64,000 bases of DNA from Ceratodon purpureus (taxonomy: Eukaryota > Streptophyta > Bryopsida > Pseudoditrichales > Ditrichaceae): assembly GCA_014871385.1 (NCBI GenBank), contig CM026426.1:95400238-95464237 (forward strand), in the 5' to 3' direction. The notes below the pieces were generated by a model, which worked only from the letters and a program-made list of their open reading frames with translations, searched no databases and had not been told where the DNA came from. Below, piece by piece: positions 23,235 through 34,124 of this stretch (positions are counted from its first letter, which is position 1; each line of letters opens with the position of its first letter). Position numbers and translations under genes: made by a program.

Positions 23235-23870
23235 ATTTTATTTAAATATCCTTTTTTGTATTTCATTTTTTTAGTTGAGCTATTTGTTTTTTAAAGGAGA
23301 TTTAATTACTTTTATTTTCTCATTTGCTTCCCTTGATTGACTTATTTGTTTTTTAATGTGCGACTAATCACTTTTATTTCTTCATTTGGTTATTTTAATT
23401 GATTAATTTGTTTTTTAATATAATTTGATCACTTTTATATTTTCATTTGCTTTTCTAATTGAGTTATTAGTTTTTTTAACATGCAAGTAGTCACTTTTAA
23501 TTTTTCATTTCCTTCTTTTAATTGAGACATTTCCTTTTTCACGTGCAACTAATCACTTTTATTTTTTAATTTGCTTCTTTCAATTGAGAAATTTGTTTTT
23601 TAATAAAAATTAATAACTTTTATTTTTTAATTTGCTTCTTTTAATTGAGAAATTTGTTTTTTAATGTGCAATTAAGCACTTTTATTTGTTCGTTTGTTTT
23701 TTTTTATTGAGACATTTGATTTTTGATATGAATTAATCACTTTAATTTATTCATTTGCTTCTTTTGATTCAGACATTTGTTTTTTAGCGTGCAACTAATC
23801 AATTTTATATTTTCATTTGCTTCTTTTTATTGACTTATTTGTTTTTTAACGTGCACTTTATTGCCTATAC
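23235..23870. repeat. ~61-bp AT-rich minisatellite, about ten units
   Basis: The word CACTTTTAT followed by TTTTCATTTGCTTCTTT, AATTGAGACATTTG and TTTTTTAACGTGCAACTAAT recurs at about 23308, 23369, 23430, 23491, 23553, 23615, 23678, 23739 and 23800, giving a 61-63-bp period. Units differ by several substitutions, so the array is not young. Confidence 0.85.
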
Positions 23871-24364
23871 ACTTTATTAATAATACAGATATGTTCACTG
23901 GTCATAGACTATTGCTTTGATATCGATACAGGCAGTGAGATATTTGGGCCCTTCTGGAGACAATTGGGCCTTTAAAGAAACCGAAGGGAAAATTCCTCCT
24001 TCCCTCAAACAAATTGCAATGAATTTGTGTTGACTTATCTACTCCAGGGCGATGCTGTTATGATCATGTGGCATCACGCCTTGTAAGTTTTCTACGTTTC
24101 CAAAAAAACAACTATTTTGGGGAAGTACAGCCGTCTAACGTGATTGGTTTCTACCTCTTTGGCTCAGGTACATGACACACATTTATTGTGGGGATACATA
24201 ACAGATATGTAGATCCTGAAGATCCAAATTTTAAATATTTTGTAAATATAGAAGCAGCAAGGAGTAGTATCATGCATATCCATATGTTACATTACCTGGG
24301 ATATATGTTTATCCATAACATTTCTGTTCTGATCATTTTGAAATCTCTAATTTAATTTTTGAAA
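23871..24364. other. Spacer without a gene
   Basis: Mixed-composition sequence with stops in all frames; nothing recognised. Confidence 0.5.
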
Positions 24365-24670
24365 TGCTCTATTTTAATTAATTGTTTGATTCCCGGTTTT
24401 TTATTACAATTAAAAGACCATTTTGGTTGATTATTTTTTAAAACAATTAAAAGCCCATTTTATTGAATGATTAATTGTCCAATTGCAGGTTTTTTTTTAC
24501 AATTAAAATCCCATTTTATTGAATATTATATTTTTTGGTACTAAAAGCCTATTTAATTAAATTTTTTTTTTACAATTAAATTATCATTTTATTGCATAAT
24601 TAATTGTCCAATTCAAGGTTTCTCTTTACAATTAAAAGCCCGTTTTATCAGATATAATTTTCGTATTGAA
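24365..24670. repeat. Degenerate AATTAAAAGCCC-type tandem repeats
   Basis: Five or so units of about 50-60 bp built from TTACAATTAAAAGCCCATTT, TATTGAATGATTAATTGTCC and AATTGCAGGTTTTT. Units vary in length and are AT-rich. Confidence 0.65.
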
Positions 24671-24954
24671 AGCCTTTTTATATTCACCACAACACGTTTT
24701 TTAATATTATTTAGTGATTTATGTTTAAACATGCTTTAGACTTGAAAACTATTAATATATAATTTTCTAATTAAAGCCCTTTTATTTTAACCTCTCTTCG
24801 TTTTTTAACATTATCTAGTTTAAATTATTAATCACTTAATCCAATGAATTTAGATTTTTAAACTTGATTTTTAATTTTTCTAATTTAATTTTTAAGTATT
24901 TTTATCATAAAATGCGTTTACTGAGTTAATCTGAGTAAAATAGTCATGAATTGC

Positions 24955-25105
24955 AGTTGTCGCTGCCAAGGATCGAACTCTAGTGACCTGCGCCACAGGC
25001 GGGACTGCAAAATTAAAAAAATGTTCGAGGAATATGGTACCGTCACATGCCGTCGCTGCCGGGGTTCGAACCCGGGTTACCTGAGTTACAGGTGGATGTA
25101 TTATC
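24955..25105 (-). other. Two tandem tRNA-3'-half-like sequences
   Basis: On the minus strand, 25100-25046 reads an apparent anticodon arm (ACCTGTAACTCAGGT), then a canonical T-arm/B-box (ACCCGGGTTCGAACCCCGG) and a CAGCGAC acceptor-like 3' strand. 25010-24958 is a diverged version (CCTGTGGCGCAGG, then GTTCGATCC, then CAGCGACA). Both lack a complete 5' half, so neither is a normal tRNA gene. tRNA-derived SINE heads or retro-copied tRNA fragments are the likely source. Confidence 0.4.
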
Positions 25106-25129
25106 AGTACAGACTGCCAGAAGGCTTAC

Positions 25130-25395
25130 CCTCGCCCCTCCCCCTCACGATACCCACCTCGCCCCCGCCCCCCATAATACCCATCCCGCCTCCCACAATA
25201 CCCATCCCGCCTCCCACAATACCCATCCCGCCCCCCACGATACCCGCCCACGCCCCTCACGATACCCACCCCGTCCCCGCGATACCCTCGCCGCATCTGA
25301 TACTCGCCCCCCAAACTTTCAAACTTCTCATTCTTTCTCCCTCCACATTCTCCCTCCACTTTCTCCCTCCACTTTCTCCCTCCTTCTCTTTCTCC
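25130..25395. repeat. C-rich 21-bp minisatellite plus CTTTCTCCCTCCA repeats
   Basis: Five or so units of ACAATACCCATCCCGCCTCCC with drift (to ACGATACCCGCC) occupy 25145-25290; three to four copies of CTTTCTCCCTCCA follow at 25335-25390. It lies directly beside the tRNA-like doublet. Pro-rich ORFs here are artefacts. Confidence 0.75.
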
Positions 25396-26059
25396 ACATT
25401 GTCCATGTCATCTCTTTTCTACATTTCATGATGACACAAATAACTGTTTTCACACTCTTTCACACCCATGAAGGAGCTCCAAGTCCTTCATAAGTCCTTT
25501 GAAGGACGTTTACATTAATATTCTACCACTTATGCAAAATTAACATATTAAATTAATTTTAAGCTACTTTCACATGAACATAGGATTCTTAGACATAGAA
25601 TATTACAATGAGTTCTCAAAAAAAAAAAAAAAAAACATTTTATGATAAGAAATGTGCAATATATAAACTTGGCCTTTTAATTTGACATTTTAGAAGGAGT
25701 AATATGTTTTTTTAGTTTTCAACTTCATTTTCGTATTATATTCTTTCATTTATGTAAGTTCCCCAAAATTTACCTCGAAAAGGTACATTTTACTTGCCGT
25801 TTCATGTCCTTTTCGCCAAAAAAGGAATTAAGACAGTTTCCTTTATTTCGACAAAAGGACATAAAAGATTTTAAAAAAATATCCATATTAAATTCTAATG
25901 ATTGGTATTCATTAATCAAATGTTAAGTTTACACAAATTAAAAATACCCAAGTCCAAGTCAACTTCAAACTTTTTTGGGAGAAGGTTGAAAGTGTCCTTC
26001 TACCCTACCTAACCTTGGAGACACTCCTTTTTGCACCCCGGATAGGAACCGCACCCTGT
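25396..26059. other. AT-rich spacer
   Basis: Contains an A17-like run at 25619-25636 and no supportable gene. Confidence 0.5.
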
Positions 26060-27690
26060 AGTGATGTCGCTGTCATTCAATTGGGTCACGGCTTCAAGCG
26101 ATTCTGTGAGAAGGTCATATGAGTTAGTGACCTACCTCTACTTTAAACCTACGTTGCAAAGACGTTTGCGTTGTTGGAGATTTATTTCCCATAGGCATTT
26201 TTCAATGTCATGGAACATTTGCCACTACATTCGACCAGGGAGCTGTACTGATGCGGACCAGTCCACACTCCATGGATGTATAGTGTGGAAAGATATTTGG
26301 GACATTTGAAGAGCCTGGTAAAAAGTAAGGCGCGACCAGAGGGTTTTATGGCAATGGGTTACATGTACGAGGAGGCGTTGGGCTTCGTGACAGAGCACTT
26401 CTGAATGTATCCCATATCTGCAAGAGTCATCTGTGATATGGACGAGGACATACGAGATAATTCAGAGGTACTTAAGGACGAGAGCGCTGCGAGACGTGGA
26501 ATGAGGAGGACCCTATAGAGTTGCACGAGCATGTCATTTGGCGCTGCAAGTTTATGGATCCCCTGTACATGTGAGTGGGTATCTAATTCATATATTGTCA
26601 TCTTGTATACAACGTGCCATTAAATTCTTAATTGAATACTGTTTTCTTGCTTCCCTACATTACCATTACCAAAAACTGACTGATCGCGCTGGTTTCTGAA
26701 TGATGTTTTGGGGCCCTATATGTTCTCATCAGGGAGTACATGGCTCTTCAGAGGAACCAGGATCGTCGAGTAAGACGTCATCTCTCCCCTTTCTCTGAAT
26801 GGCTCAAAACGCGAGTTAGAGAAATGAGCAGCGCGGGTCTCAACCCTTCCGCGGACCTTCTCACCATGTCCCTCCAACAGTGAAGCACTTCCCGTCCATG
26901 TGGGCGTATGGTTATCATTTCCAAGTAGAAGAGGAAAGAAGCTTAGGCCACGACTCCTTCGATTCCGGTGTCGTTGCAATCATTAACCAAATATACCGTT
27001 CTTCAAGAGCGGATCGGAATCCGATTGAAGCCAACCTCCTATACGTTGGTGTGGTGAAAGACATCCTTCTAGTGGACTACGGTAACCTGTCCTTTAATGC
27101 GTTGAAGTGTTCTGTGATTAAGCCGCACCTAGAAGGAATTCCAACTATTCGACGGGACGAGGACGACTTTTGGTTTGTGAAGTACGGTTCCCGACAGACG
27201 CCAGCTTTGGAACCGTACCTGATGCTTTCCCACGCTCGCCAGGTATTTCCGTTTGCACGTATGCTACTCTCCACTGAACTCCTTTACTGCACAGTTTCGG
27301 AATTCTCACAGTCTAAGGGCGTCAGTAACTGAATGTTGATTACGACTTTGTCACCCGCAGGTTTATTTTGTAGATGACCCTTACGACCCAGACTGGCGAG
27401 TGGTGCGGTACAAAAACCCTCGCTCAAGGAGGGTGACAGACCACCTCTCCGAAGCATCGTTATCTGCCCCGGGTCGTCCGAGTGCTACGCATACCATACG
27501 CAGCAACCATACTAGGGTAGATCCTAATCCGGCGGTTCTAGAGCCCGAGCCGGTTTTGTACTCCGACGTCGAGCTCGTGATGGCGCACGAAGAAGAGAAC
27601 AATGATGTAGCGAACGAAGATGTCGATCATGAGGACATGTCGGAGGATGAGCCTGAAGAGAATCCGGTGGTCCTCAGTATACGGTGGTGA
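26060..27690 (+). pseudogene. CACTA (tnp2-type) transposase, C-terminal fragment 2
   Basis: The frame can be followed from the end of the tnp2/DUF4218 region: AFFNVMEHLPLHSTREL, CGPVHTPWMYSVERYLGHL, then KARPEGFMAMGYMYEEALGF. After a gap it resumes with HLSPFSEWLKTRVREM and DUF4216 sequence (HDSFDSGVVAIINQ, LLVDYGNLSF). An intron at 27243-27360 (donor CAG|GTATTT, acceptor CCGCAG) joins LSHARQ to VYFVDDPYDPDWRVV, exactly restoring the QVFYVxDPxDxxW motif. The C-terminus is acidic. Defects include in-frame stops in the FP-stop-AFF and ELY-stop-CGPV codons near 26190 and 26255 and a frameshift near 26870. Only the C-terminal half remains. Confidence 0.8.
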
Positions 27691-30484
27691 CAATAGACGA
27701 CGCCATTGACGACGCCTGAAGCAATCAATGCGGATTCAAATGCAGACACCATCAGTATCCATGTCATCCTCGTGTCCGAGAGGATTGCAACGGTATTGGT
27801 GGGCACCAATTATCTTTGATTATGGAACCACTTCTAGTGAATTACCGATTCTCACTCCCTAATTTTTGATAAAATATAAGGATCTGCCTGCTAGTCTTCA
27901 GCGGGCTATTTTGTTAAGGGATGATATATCATATGTTTAAACTTTCAGCAGTCCTTAGTCGTTTCATCTCTTAGAGGCTTTGTTGTCCAACAACCAGCGA
28001 ATTCCTCGGTGGTCAATACAGTTTTGAGTTTTATTAATCCGTTAGTTATAGTTCTCTTTTATATCCATGGTATCTGGTTTCATTAAGTCGATTTCTAGAA
28101 CACAGTGGTTCTCCGACATTAGCTCAGCTGTACAGTCTGTAAGTGGTTGTCTCGTTTCTTTTCTCCAGTACCACAAGGTTTGTCACGATTTATAGAGTAC
28201 CACATCCGGTAGTGGGCTCAATTCTTGACACATAGAATCTGCACTAGGAATCCGCATTAGGTATCTGCACTTAGTACTGCTCCGTACTCTTAATTTCCAT
28301 GGGGTCAATGAATCATAATACTTGCGGAGTATAGTGACTGTGTCACTATGTAGCAGCGTTGCTATTAGCCCGCAACATTTCATTCTATAGTTGCTTTCCT
28401 TCCAGTGTCCCCCTCATACCGTGCATAGACTTGAGATCAACAGAAGGAGTGCGGTGTATTTTTTTTCACATCTCTATGTCGCCCTGCGATTAAGCCCAGT
28501 CCCTTTGGATGTCGATACTTGAGTCGTCGAGTTTTCTGTACGAGCGAGCGCATTGCCTCTTCCTGAACGAAAGAGCACAGTTGGAGCACAGTTGTATGAC
28601 AGCAGTCAGTCACATTGAATATGACTTCAGGGTTCAGGTTAGACCCTACACCGAACTTGCAATTCCTTTTAATTCCTATGGGGTAACCACTGTGTTGTAC
28701 TCAAATGCACCATAAAAGGAAGCAATAACGCTAATGTTCTAACATTTTCTTCCATTTTGTTATTGGATGTTCTCGTAGTTGATTCTTACAGGACATAAGT
28801 CGCCCACCCGGTTCATTCAACTTCGTGGGGATGGGGGGGTAAGTGGTCAGTCACCAAATCGTAATAGTGATGTGATGACATGACAACCATCATTCACCAA
28901 TACGTCCCAGTGATAGGACATGTGCGCACCTACTACTGATTCCCCACTGTATCAGAATGGATGGATCGTGCACGTGACTGTTGACGTTTAAGAGGGGAAA
29001 GATTAGACATTTAAGACGGATGTTACAAATACTGCACCACCTGAACCCTAATGTGGCATGTCATAATCATGCTACTTTTTGGACCCATCTCTCTCCTCGG
29101 CGGCAGAGAGAGTGGATATATAAGAGCGACCCCGAGGGGTCCATTGCATTGTTTGGCTTCGCTATTTGTTTTTTTCCTTGATCCCCAGCAACGCATGTTG
29201 CCTCACAGAGAGACATTGTGTGTCGACACTCTAGTCGGCAGCGGAAGAGTGAGGTACGCGGTGACCATGGTTGTGGGAGTATCTACTAATGCGGGGCTTC
29301 GTTTTCCATGTGTTTTGAAATCCTACACGGTTTCTACGACTACTGTGGCAATTCCAAGCAACTCTTGTACCAATTGCTCTCACAATTCCTTCCTAGCATT
29401 AACCAACATCCAAGCAGACTGTTCTAACTGAGCTCCACAGGAAACATAAACCAAATTACCAAAACGTAGACGACATTCACGACCACACTCCACAGCGCCG
29501 AGTAAGAGAAAGAAATGACACTACGATTGACTGCCAGACGCAATTGGTAGTGGGACTAGCTGCTCTGCTCTGCAGCCAAGCAATGCAATTTGGGCAGCAA
29601 GCCATTTGAAACTCTTGAGGACTACAAACGGAGGTGTCGCGCAGAGCATATATGCTGGCCGGATAATGAGGTTATTGACTTCAGCATAGACGAGATTTCC
29701 TTTGAAGGAGCTCCAGATGATTGAGAGGTGAATCGGGATCCACGTTTGTTCGACAAACGTAAGGTTCGAGGGCACAATCTGCAGCTGGCTTTGGAGGTTG
29801 CACCGCCAACTACAGTTAGAAGGCCAGCGTATCGACAGAAAGGCAAGTCCAAATGTTCTTGATTCCATCACTGACTTCCGGTTTTGTTTGCGAAGTAAGC
29901 ATTGTGAAGGTACCGTGGTCCTTGTGGCGTCCTCAATATTTGAACGGATGTGTGTTTTGTATAGGAGAGAAATCCAAAAGCGAGAGCGGGGACACATCCT
30001 CCGAAGATCTGAAGCATCTATACTTGCAGACGACAGTCTAAACATCCGTAAGTGCATTATTCAAATTATGCCAAATAGCCCTGGTACTGTCTTGTAATTC
30101 TGGAATGCCCACTTCATCATCACTAGGCTTTCAAGGTCTCCCAATGCTCACCTCAATTGGTATGACAAAGTTCGCCTGTGCATGTCCTTCACAGGGATGA
30201 AGTAGTCAGTGAAGAAGGGTTGGGAAGAAGGCGAAGTGTCACGTAGAGGCCGGGATGACTCTACTTCTCCGGCGAGGAGGTCGAAGAAGAGGGAGAAGCG
30301 TCAGTCAGAGGAAAATCATAGAAGAAAGTAAGCACAATTCGATTGCAGTCTTCCTTTTACAAATTTTCTCCAATCATGATTTCGAAGTTGATTTCAATAA
30401 TCTTCACCAGTTAACACTTCTTTGGCAATTTAATTGCAGTGAACAATGTCGCAAAGGAGCACCGGTACTTCCACATGAACGGCA
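27691..30484. other. Region without a convincing gene
   Basis: Short ORFs on both strands overlap and show no family features. At 29640-29860 the plus strand reads an acidic-then-basic stretch (NEVIDFSIDEISFEGAPDD, then KRKVRGHNLQLALEVAPPTT) that may be a decayed exon. At 30207-30330 a charged stretch (GWEEGEVSRRGRDDSTSPAR) may be an upstream exon of the model at 30485. Confidence 0.35.
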
Positions 30485-31137
30485 ATGAAAACTTCAGTGG
30501 CTGTCAAGTCGAGGAGAGGAACTGTATCAGGAGAGATGAAGAGGATGGAAATAGAAGACGTGCAGGAGGAATGGATACAGGCGGAAAGAGCAAAGACATT
30601 GCGCCGGGCGTTGGATGATGTCAACAGGAGTGGACAACCAGGCCCCTCTCAGGTCCAGCAAGAGCAAGATTCCGACTATGGTGAGAGTTGATCCTTCTTG
30701 ATGATTGCAATGTGTTGCGGTATCTTCCTCCTACTGTCTATTTTAGCTAACATACGAAATAACACTGAATTTAGCGCAGAGGACTTCTTTTCCCCATCAG
30801 ACAGAGTGGCCAGAAATCCGCCATTGGATTCGCAGATTCAACGGGGCTCAGGTGGGGTTTCCATGGAGAATTGGACAGTCCCTGAATTAGGAGAGGATCC
30901 GACCCCCTTATCTACACTCCGTTTCAGACATATTCCACTTATACTCACGGAAGGTAAGCGACAGTGTTGTACTCATTTGATTTAGAGAATTGATGTATCT
31001 ACAATTATGAAGTTGCAAGTCACTGCCTAGTTTGCTAATTATAACTGTGTTCATTTCAATGCAACAAAGGAGAATCCAACAAGGAGGGATCTGTCCGACG
31101 TCCACGCGAGGAGAATTCTCCAGAGCGAAGCACTTGA
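30485..31137 (+). CDS. Tentative three-exon gene, charged protein of unknown function
   Basis: Exon a 30485-30680 (ATG, donor G|GTGAGA), exon b 30780-30953 (acceptor GCGCAG, donor AAG|GTAAGC) and exon c 31070-31137 (weak acceptor AACAAAG, stop TGA). All junctions are phase 1 and compatible, giving ~145 residues. The product is hydrophilic: a basic N-terminus, a helical stretch (IEDVQEEWIQAERAKTLRRA), then a Ser/Pro-rich segment with EDFFSPSDR. No domain is recognised. An alternative start in a preceding exon is possible because charged coding-like sequence lies upstream. The exon c acceptor lacks a pyrimidine tract, so that end is the weakest part. It could also be an accessory gene of a transposon. 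Confidence 0.35.
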
Positions 31138-33280
31138 AGACGACGAAAGCAAGGACGACTAGTGAGAGCTCATTGGCAGATGAAAATAGCCCCTGCACGA
31201 GCTCGTTATTACAGAATGGAACAAGAGAGGAGAACAGGAGTAAGGAATTCGCTTGAAGATGTGAGAAGTGTGTGGAAAGGCGAACCGTATGCGAAGAAGA
31301 GTCAAAATGAATACAACGTTGGCTGTCTGTAGATCTCAATTTAGTCTAACGGTGACAGAGTTATAGTTTCCGGAGTCAAAATGTGATGACTTTATGGTGT
31401 AGTTCATGTTACAGGTGACGACAAAGTACATAGAGTTTGATGCCTCCACAGTGGCATTGGGGAAAGGATTGTTGTGATTTTTTAGAACCTCGCTGTATTG
31501 TGCGTATTAGTGACAGCAATAGAGTACATGAACTCCTAATACATACTCACAGCAGTGAGTACGGTAATTTTTGAAGTCATAGTATTCGGCTTACGAATGG
31601 CAGGAAGGGTCTTTTTGTACACAGTTTGAAGAAAAGCATTACGAGAACACATCGTAATTGTATGTTACGATTCCAGACTATGAATGCATCAATTCTGTTT
31701 TGAAATGTCAAATAATTGTGTAAAAGTTTTAACAAGACATCGCATGTCACTTCTACGCGGGTAACAACTAAAGAGCGTATCCGTCAAAGTAAATTCCGTG
31801 ATTACAATGTGCCACGTCACCGAGGTTTCAAGTCGGAGTGCCATGTTGAAATCCCAAGCGTTTGAAATCTCAACAGGTTGATCCCAAGGCTACAGGAAAT
31901 TTGAATGCTTCTGTGAAAACCCCACGCACATGACGTGGACAAGACGTGCTCTGAGATAATTACTAAATTCTCCAACGTGGACTTCCTATCGGTAACATCA
32001 TTTCAGACCACCTTCCCCATTGGATACCAGCGTCTGAAAGCCGTTGGAGGCGGCCCCCACATTCAGGAAACCAACCCAAACTGAAAATTCAGAAAACGGA
32101 AGGTGAAGGGCAACAGCCCCTGATCCTACACAGTGAAGGGCGACCGGTTTGGTAGTAGTGTGTATTAGTTTTCTTCCCCTTAACCCCTTTTGCATCTTAG
32201 TGTTTCAGATACAGTACTCAGAATGCAGCACTTTCAGCGTATTTGTTTTCTGCAGAGGATATTTCGGTGGCTTAGAGAGTGATTTTGGAGTTGTGATTTT
32301 TAATGTGTACAGCCAGTGAGTTGTTCCACACAGTGACAACAGTAGATCCGCAAAATTACAGTGAGAGAGTCGTACAGAAAATTGCGAAGTGGAGGGGGTG
32401 CGGAAGTCAGTGAATCTGTGATACGTAGTGTCAGGAGTGTAGTTCCCCGAAACCCGGAGCGTAGGCAGTACTAGAACAACGGTACCTGTGTACCGAGATG
32501 GCGTGCAGCCGTGGGGGTTTCCCGGTTCACTGCCCACCGGCGTGGCCCGTTCCCCCGTGTGGAGTGACATCATCTTTGCCTTCTCAGGGCAGAGAACCGC
32601 CCAAAACGAGGGGAGGTCCGGATAGGTTGAGTGTCCTAGGACACGGGCACTCAACTGCTCCCGCCCCGGAACGCCTCAACTACCAAGTATCCCACCGCCT
32701 AGCTGCCCTCCCACGAACCCCCCCTCCCCCCCCCAACCCCCCCTCCTAAGCACAGCAAGCACCTTACGAGGGCTAAACCTGTCAGCAAAGCCGGGAACAC
32801 AGAGACGTGCAGTGCGCATTTGAGAAAGCAACATTTATTTACAGTGGAGAAAAAAAAAAAAAAAAACATCAGAACAGATCCTCGAAGACAATACTCTAGC
32901 AAGTTTGAGTCAGTCAATGTCTGTTCCAGACTGCATACAGTGGAGACCTTCACAGCGGATTCAAAAAAACTACCTAAGTCCCCACAGAGGTAGCCGCAGC
33001 GCAACCACTCCCCCTTACGAAAAACAAAGCTTGCATATGTTCAGTAGGAGCCCTGCACTTCTCAACACCTACTTGCACGCATAGAAGCCTAATTAGAACC
33101 ATCATTCGATAGTGTCCCTGCACATAGAGAATCTACCACTGCTACAAAGAACTGTTCGTAAAAGGAGTCCCCTGCCTGTAGTCCCGACCCCTGCTCCCAC
33201 CGCCGTCTAGTGTGGGGAGACGTCTCTCTCGATTACACAACGCTTGCCCAGAACTGGAGTGCAGCACTTCACAATGTCGC
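31138..33280. other. Region without a supportable gene
   Basis: Contains scattered short frames, a C-run and Pro-codon stretch at 32700-32745 and an A-rich run at 32850-32868. Nothing here resembles a known family. It presumably includes the 3' region of the minus-strand B3 gene. Confidence 0.45.
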
Positions 33281-34110
33281 TCACACCCAAGTCACCTCGA
33301 AATCCGCCACCCCGACCTGTGTGAACACCACTGTGTCCCCGAGTTTGAACTGATTCACCGCCACGAAATCAATCCACCCCTTTGTGAAGTGGCAAAAAGT
33401 CTGCACAGGCGAGGTGTAAGTGGCGGATTTCACCAAGACAGTCTGCAGCGGTCCTTGCAGCGTGTAGCTCTGCCCCTGAAATTTATCCGAGCCGAGGCTG
33501 CCCCAGAATGCTGTAGGGATGTCTTGCACACATAAACAGGGTTCCTGTTCAAAAAGAGGATGGGTTACCACTTCCAGTACCACAACATTGCAGCTCAATG
33601 GCCATGCCTGCGCCATGTGGAGGGACACAACGTGAGCCAGAACATACACACACACAAGTAAGGAACTCACCAGTCGGGTCGATTTGTAGGGCCGTGTGTG
33701 GCAAGCTCGCAAAGTCTTGCGGGAGTGGGGTCGTGGTTCGTTGTGGGGGGAAGGTGGAAGTGTGTCCGGGCTCGCGGGGCGAACCTGACGGCGGTGAACC
33801 GTGACCACCAAGCAAGTCTCGTCGACGGCCTCCAGCACAAGCAGGGTCCCGATGGTCACTCTGTTGTCCTCCACGAACTTCTGGTAGCCATCACCGATAG
33901 AAAACGAGGACAGAGTCGGATTGGTCACTCCATGCGTGCGGAACTGCACTGCCTATTCGAATCGATTGGAGAGGGACGTCACCAGCGTGCAATCCCGGCT
34001 GGCAGGGAAACCGCAGCGCCTCGTAAATTTGGCAGGGATATCCTGCCACCAGGGAAAGCCGGGTAACGACCCGGGTCTTTGGAGACTTCGGAGATTTGGG
34101 CAACATCCTT
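33281..34110 (-). pseudogene. Two B3 DNA-binding domains (REM-like), one in-frame TAG
   Basis: On the minus strand, 34090-33780 reads a B3 domain: WWQDIPAKFTRRCGFP, TLVTSLSNRFE, stop, AVQFRTHG, then GYQKFVEDNRVTIGTLLVL and CLVVTVHRR. TAG at 33953-33955 sits exactly where B3 domains have the conserved Trp. A linker with a probable intron (donor CTG|GTGAGTT near 33672, acceptor GGCGCAG near 33610) leads to a second B3 domain at 33540-33281: VQDIPTAFWGSLG, YTLQGPLQTVLVK, FTKGWIDFVAVNQFKLGDTV, FEVTWV, stop. B3 domains are plant-specific DNA-binding folds; paired B3 domains are common in REM-type proteins. The frame continues upstream past 34110 and may be the C-terminus of the gene ending at 34125, displaced by a frameshift. 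Confidence 0.7.
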
Positions 34111-34124
34111 GAGGGAGGGGTTCC

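Noticed and set aside
23235..23870. CRISPR-like array
   Set aside because: No conserved-repeat/unique-spacer alternation; whole 61-bp units drift together, as in minisatellites, and the genome is eukaryotic.
25046..25100. Functional tRNA gene
   Set aside because: No complete 5' half or D-arm, and the anticodon stem cannot be made properly; only the T-arm is convincing.
29521..30057. 178-codon minus-strand ORF
   Set aside because: Composition is not protein-like and it overlaps plus-strand sequence with a coding-like acidic/basic stretch; no motif, no splice signals.
32498..32749. Pro-rich ORF near a C-run
   Set aside because: No conserved motif; end of frame is homopolymer-driven.
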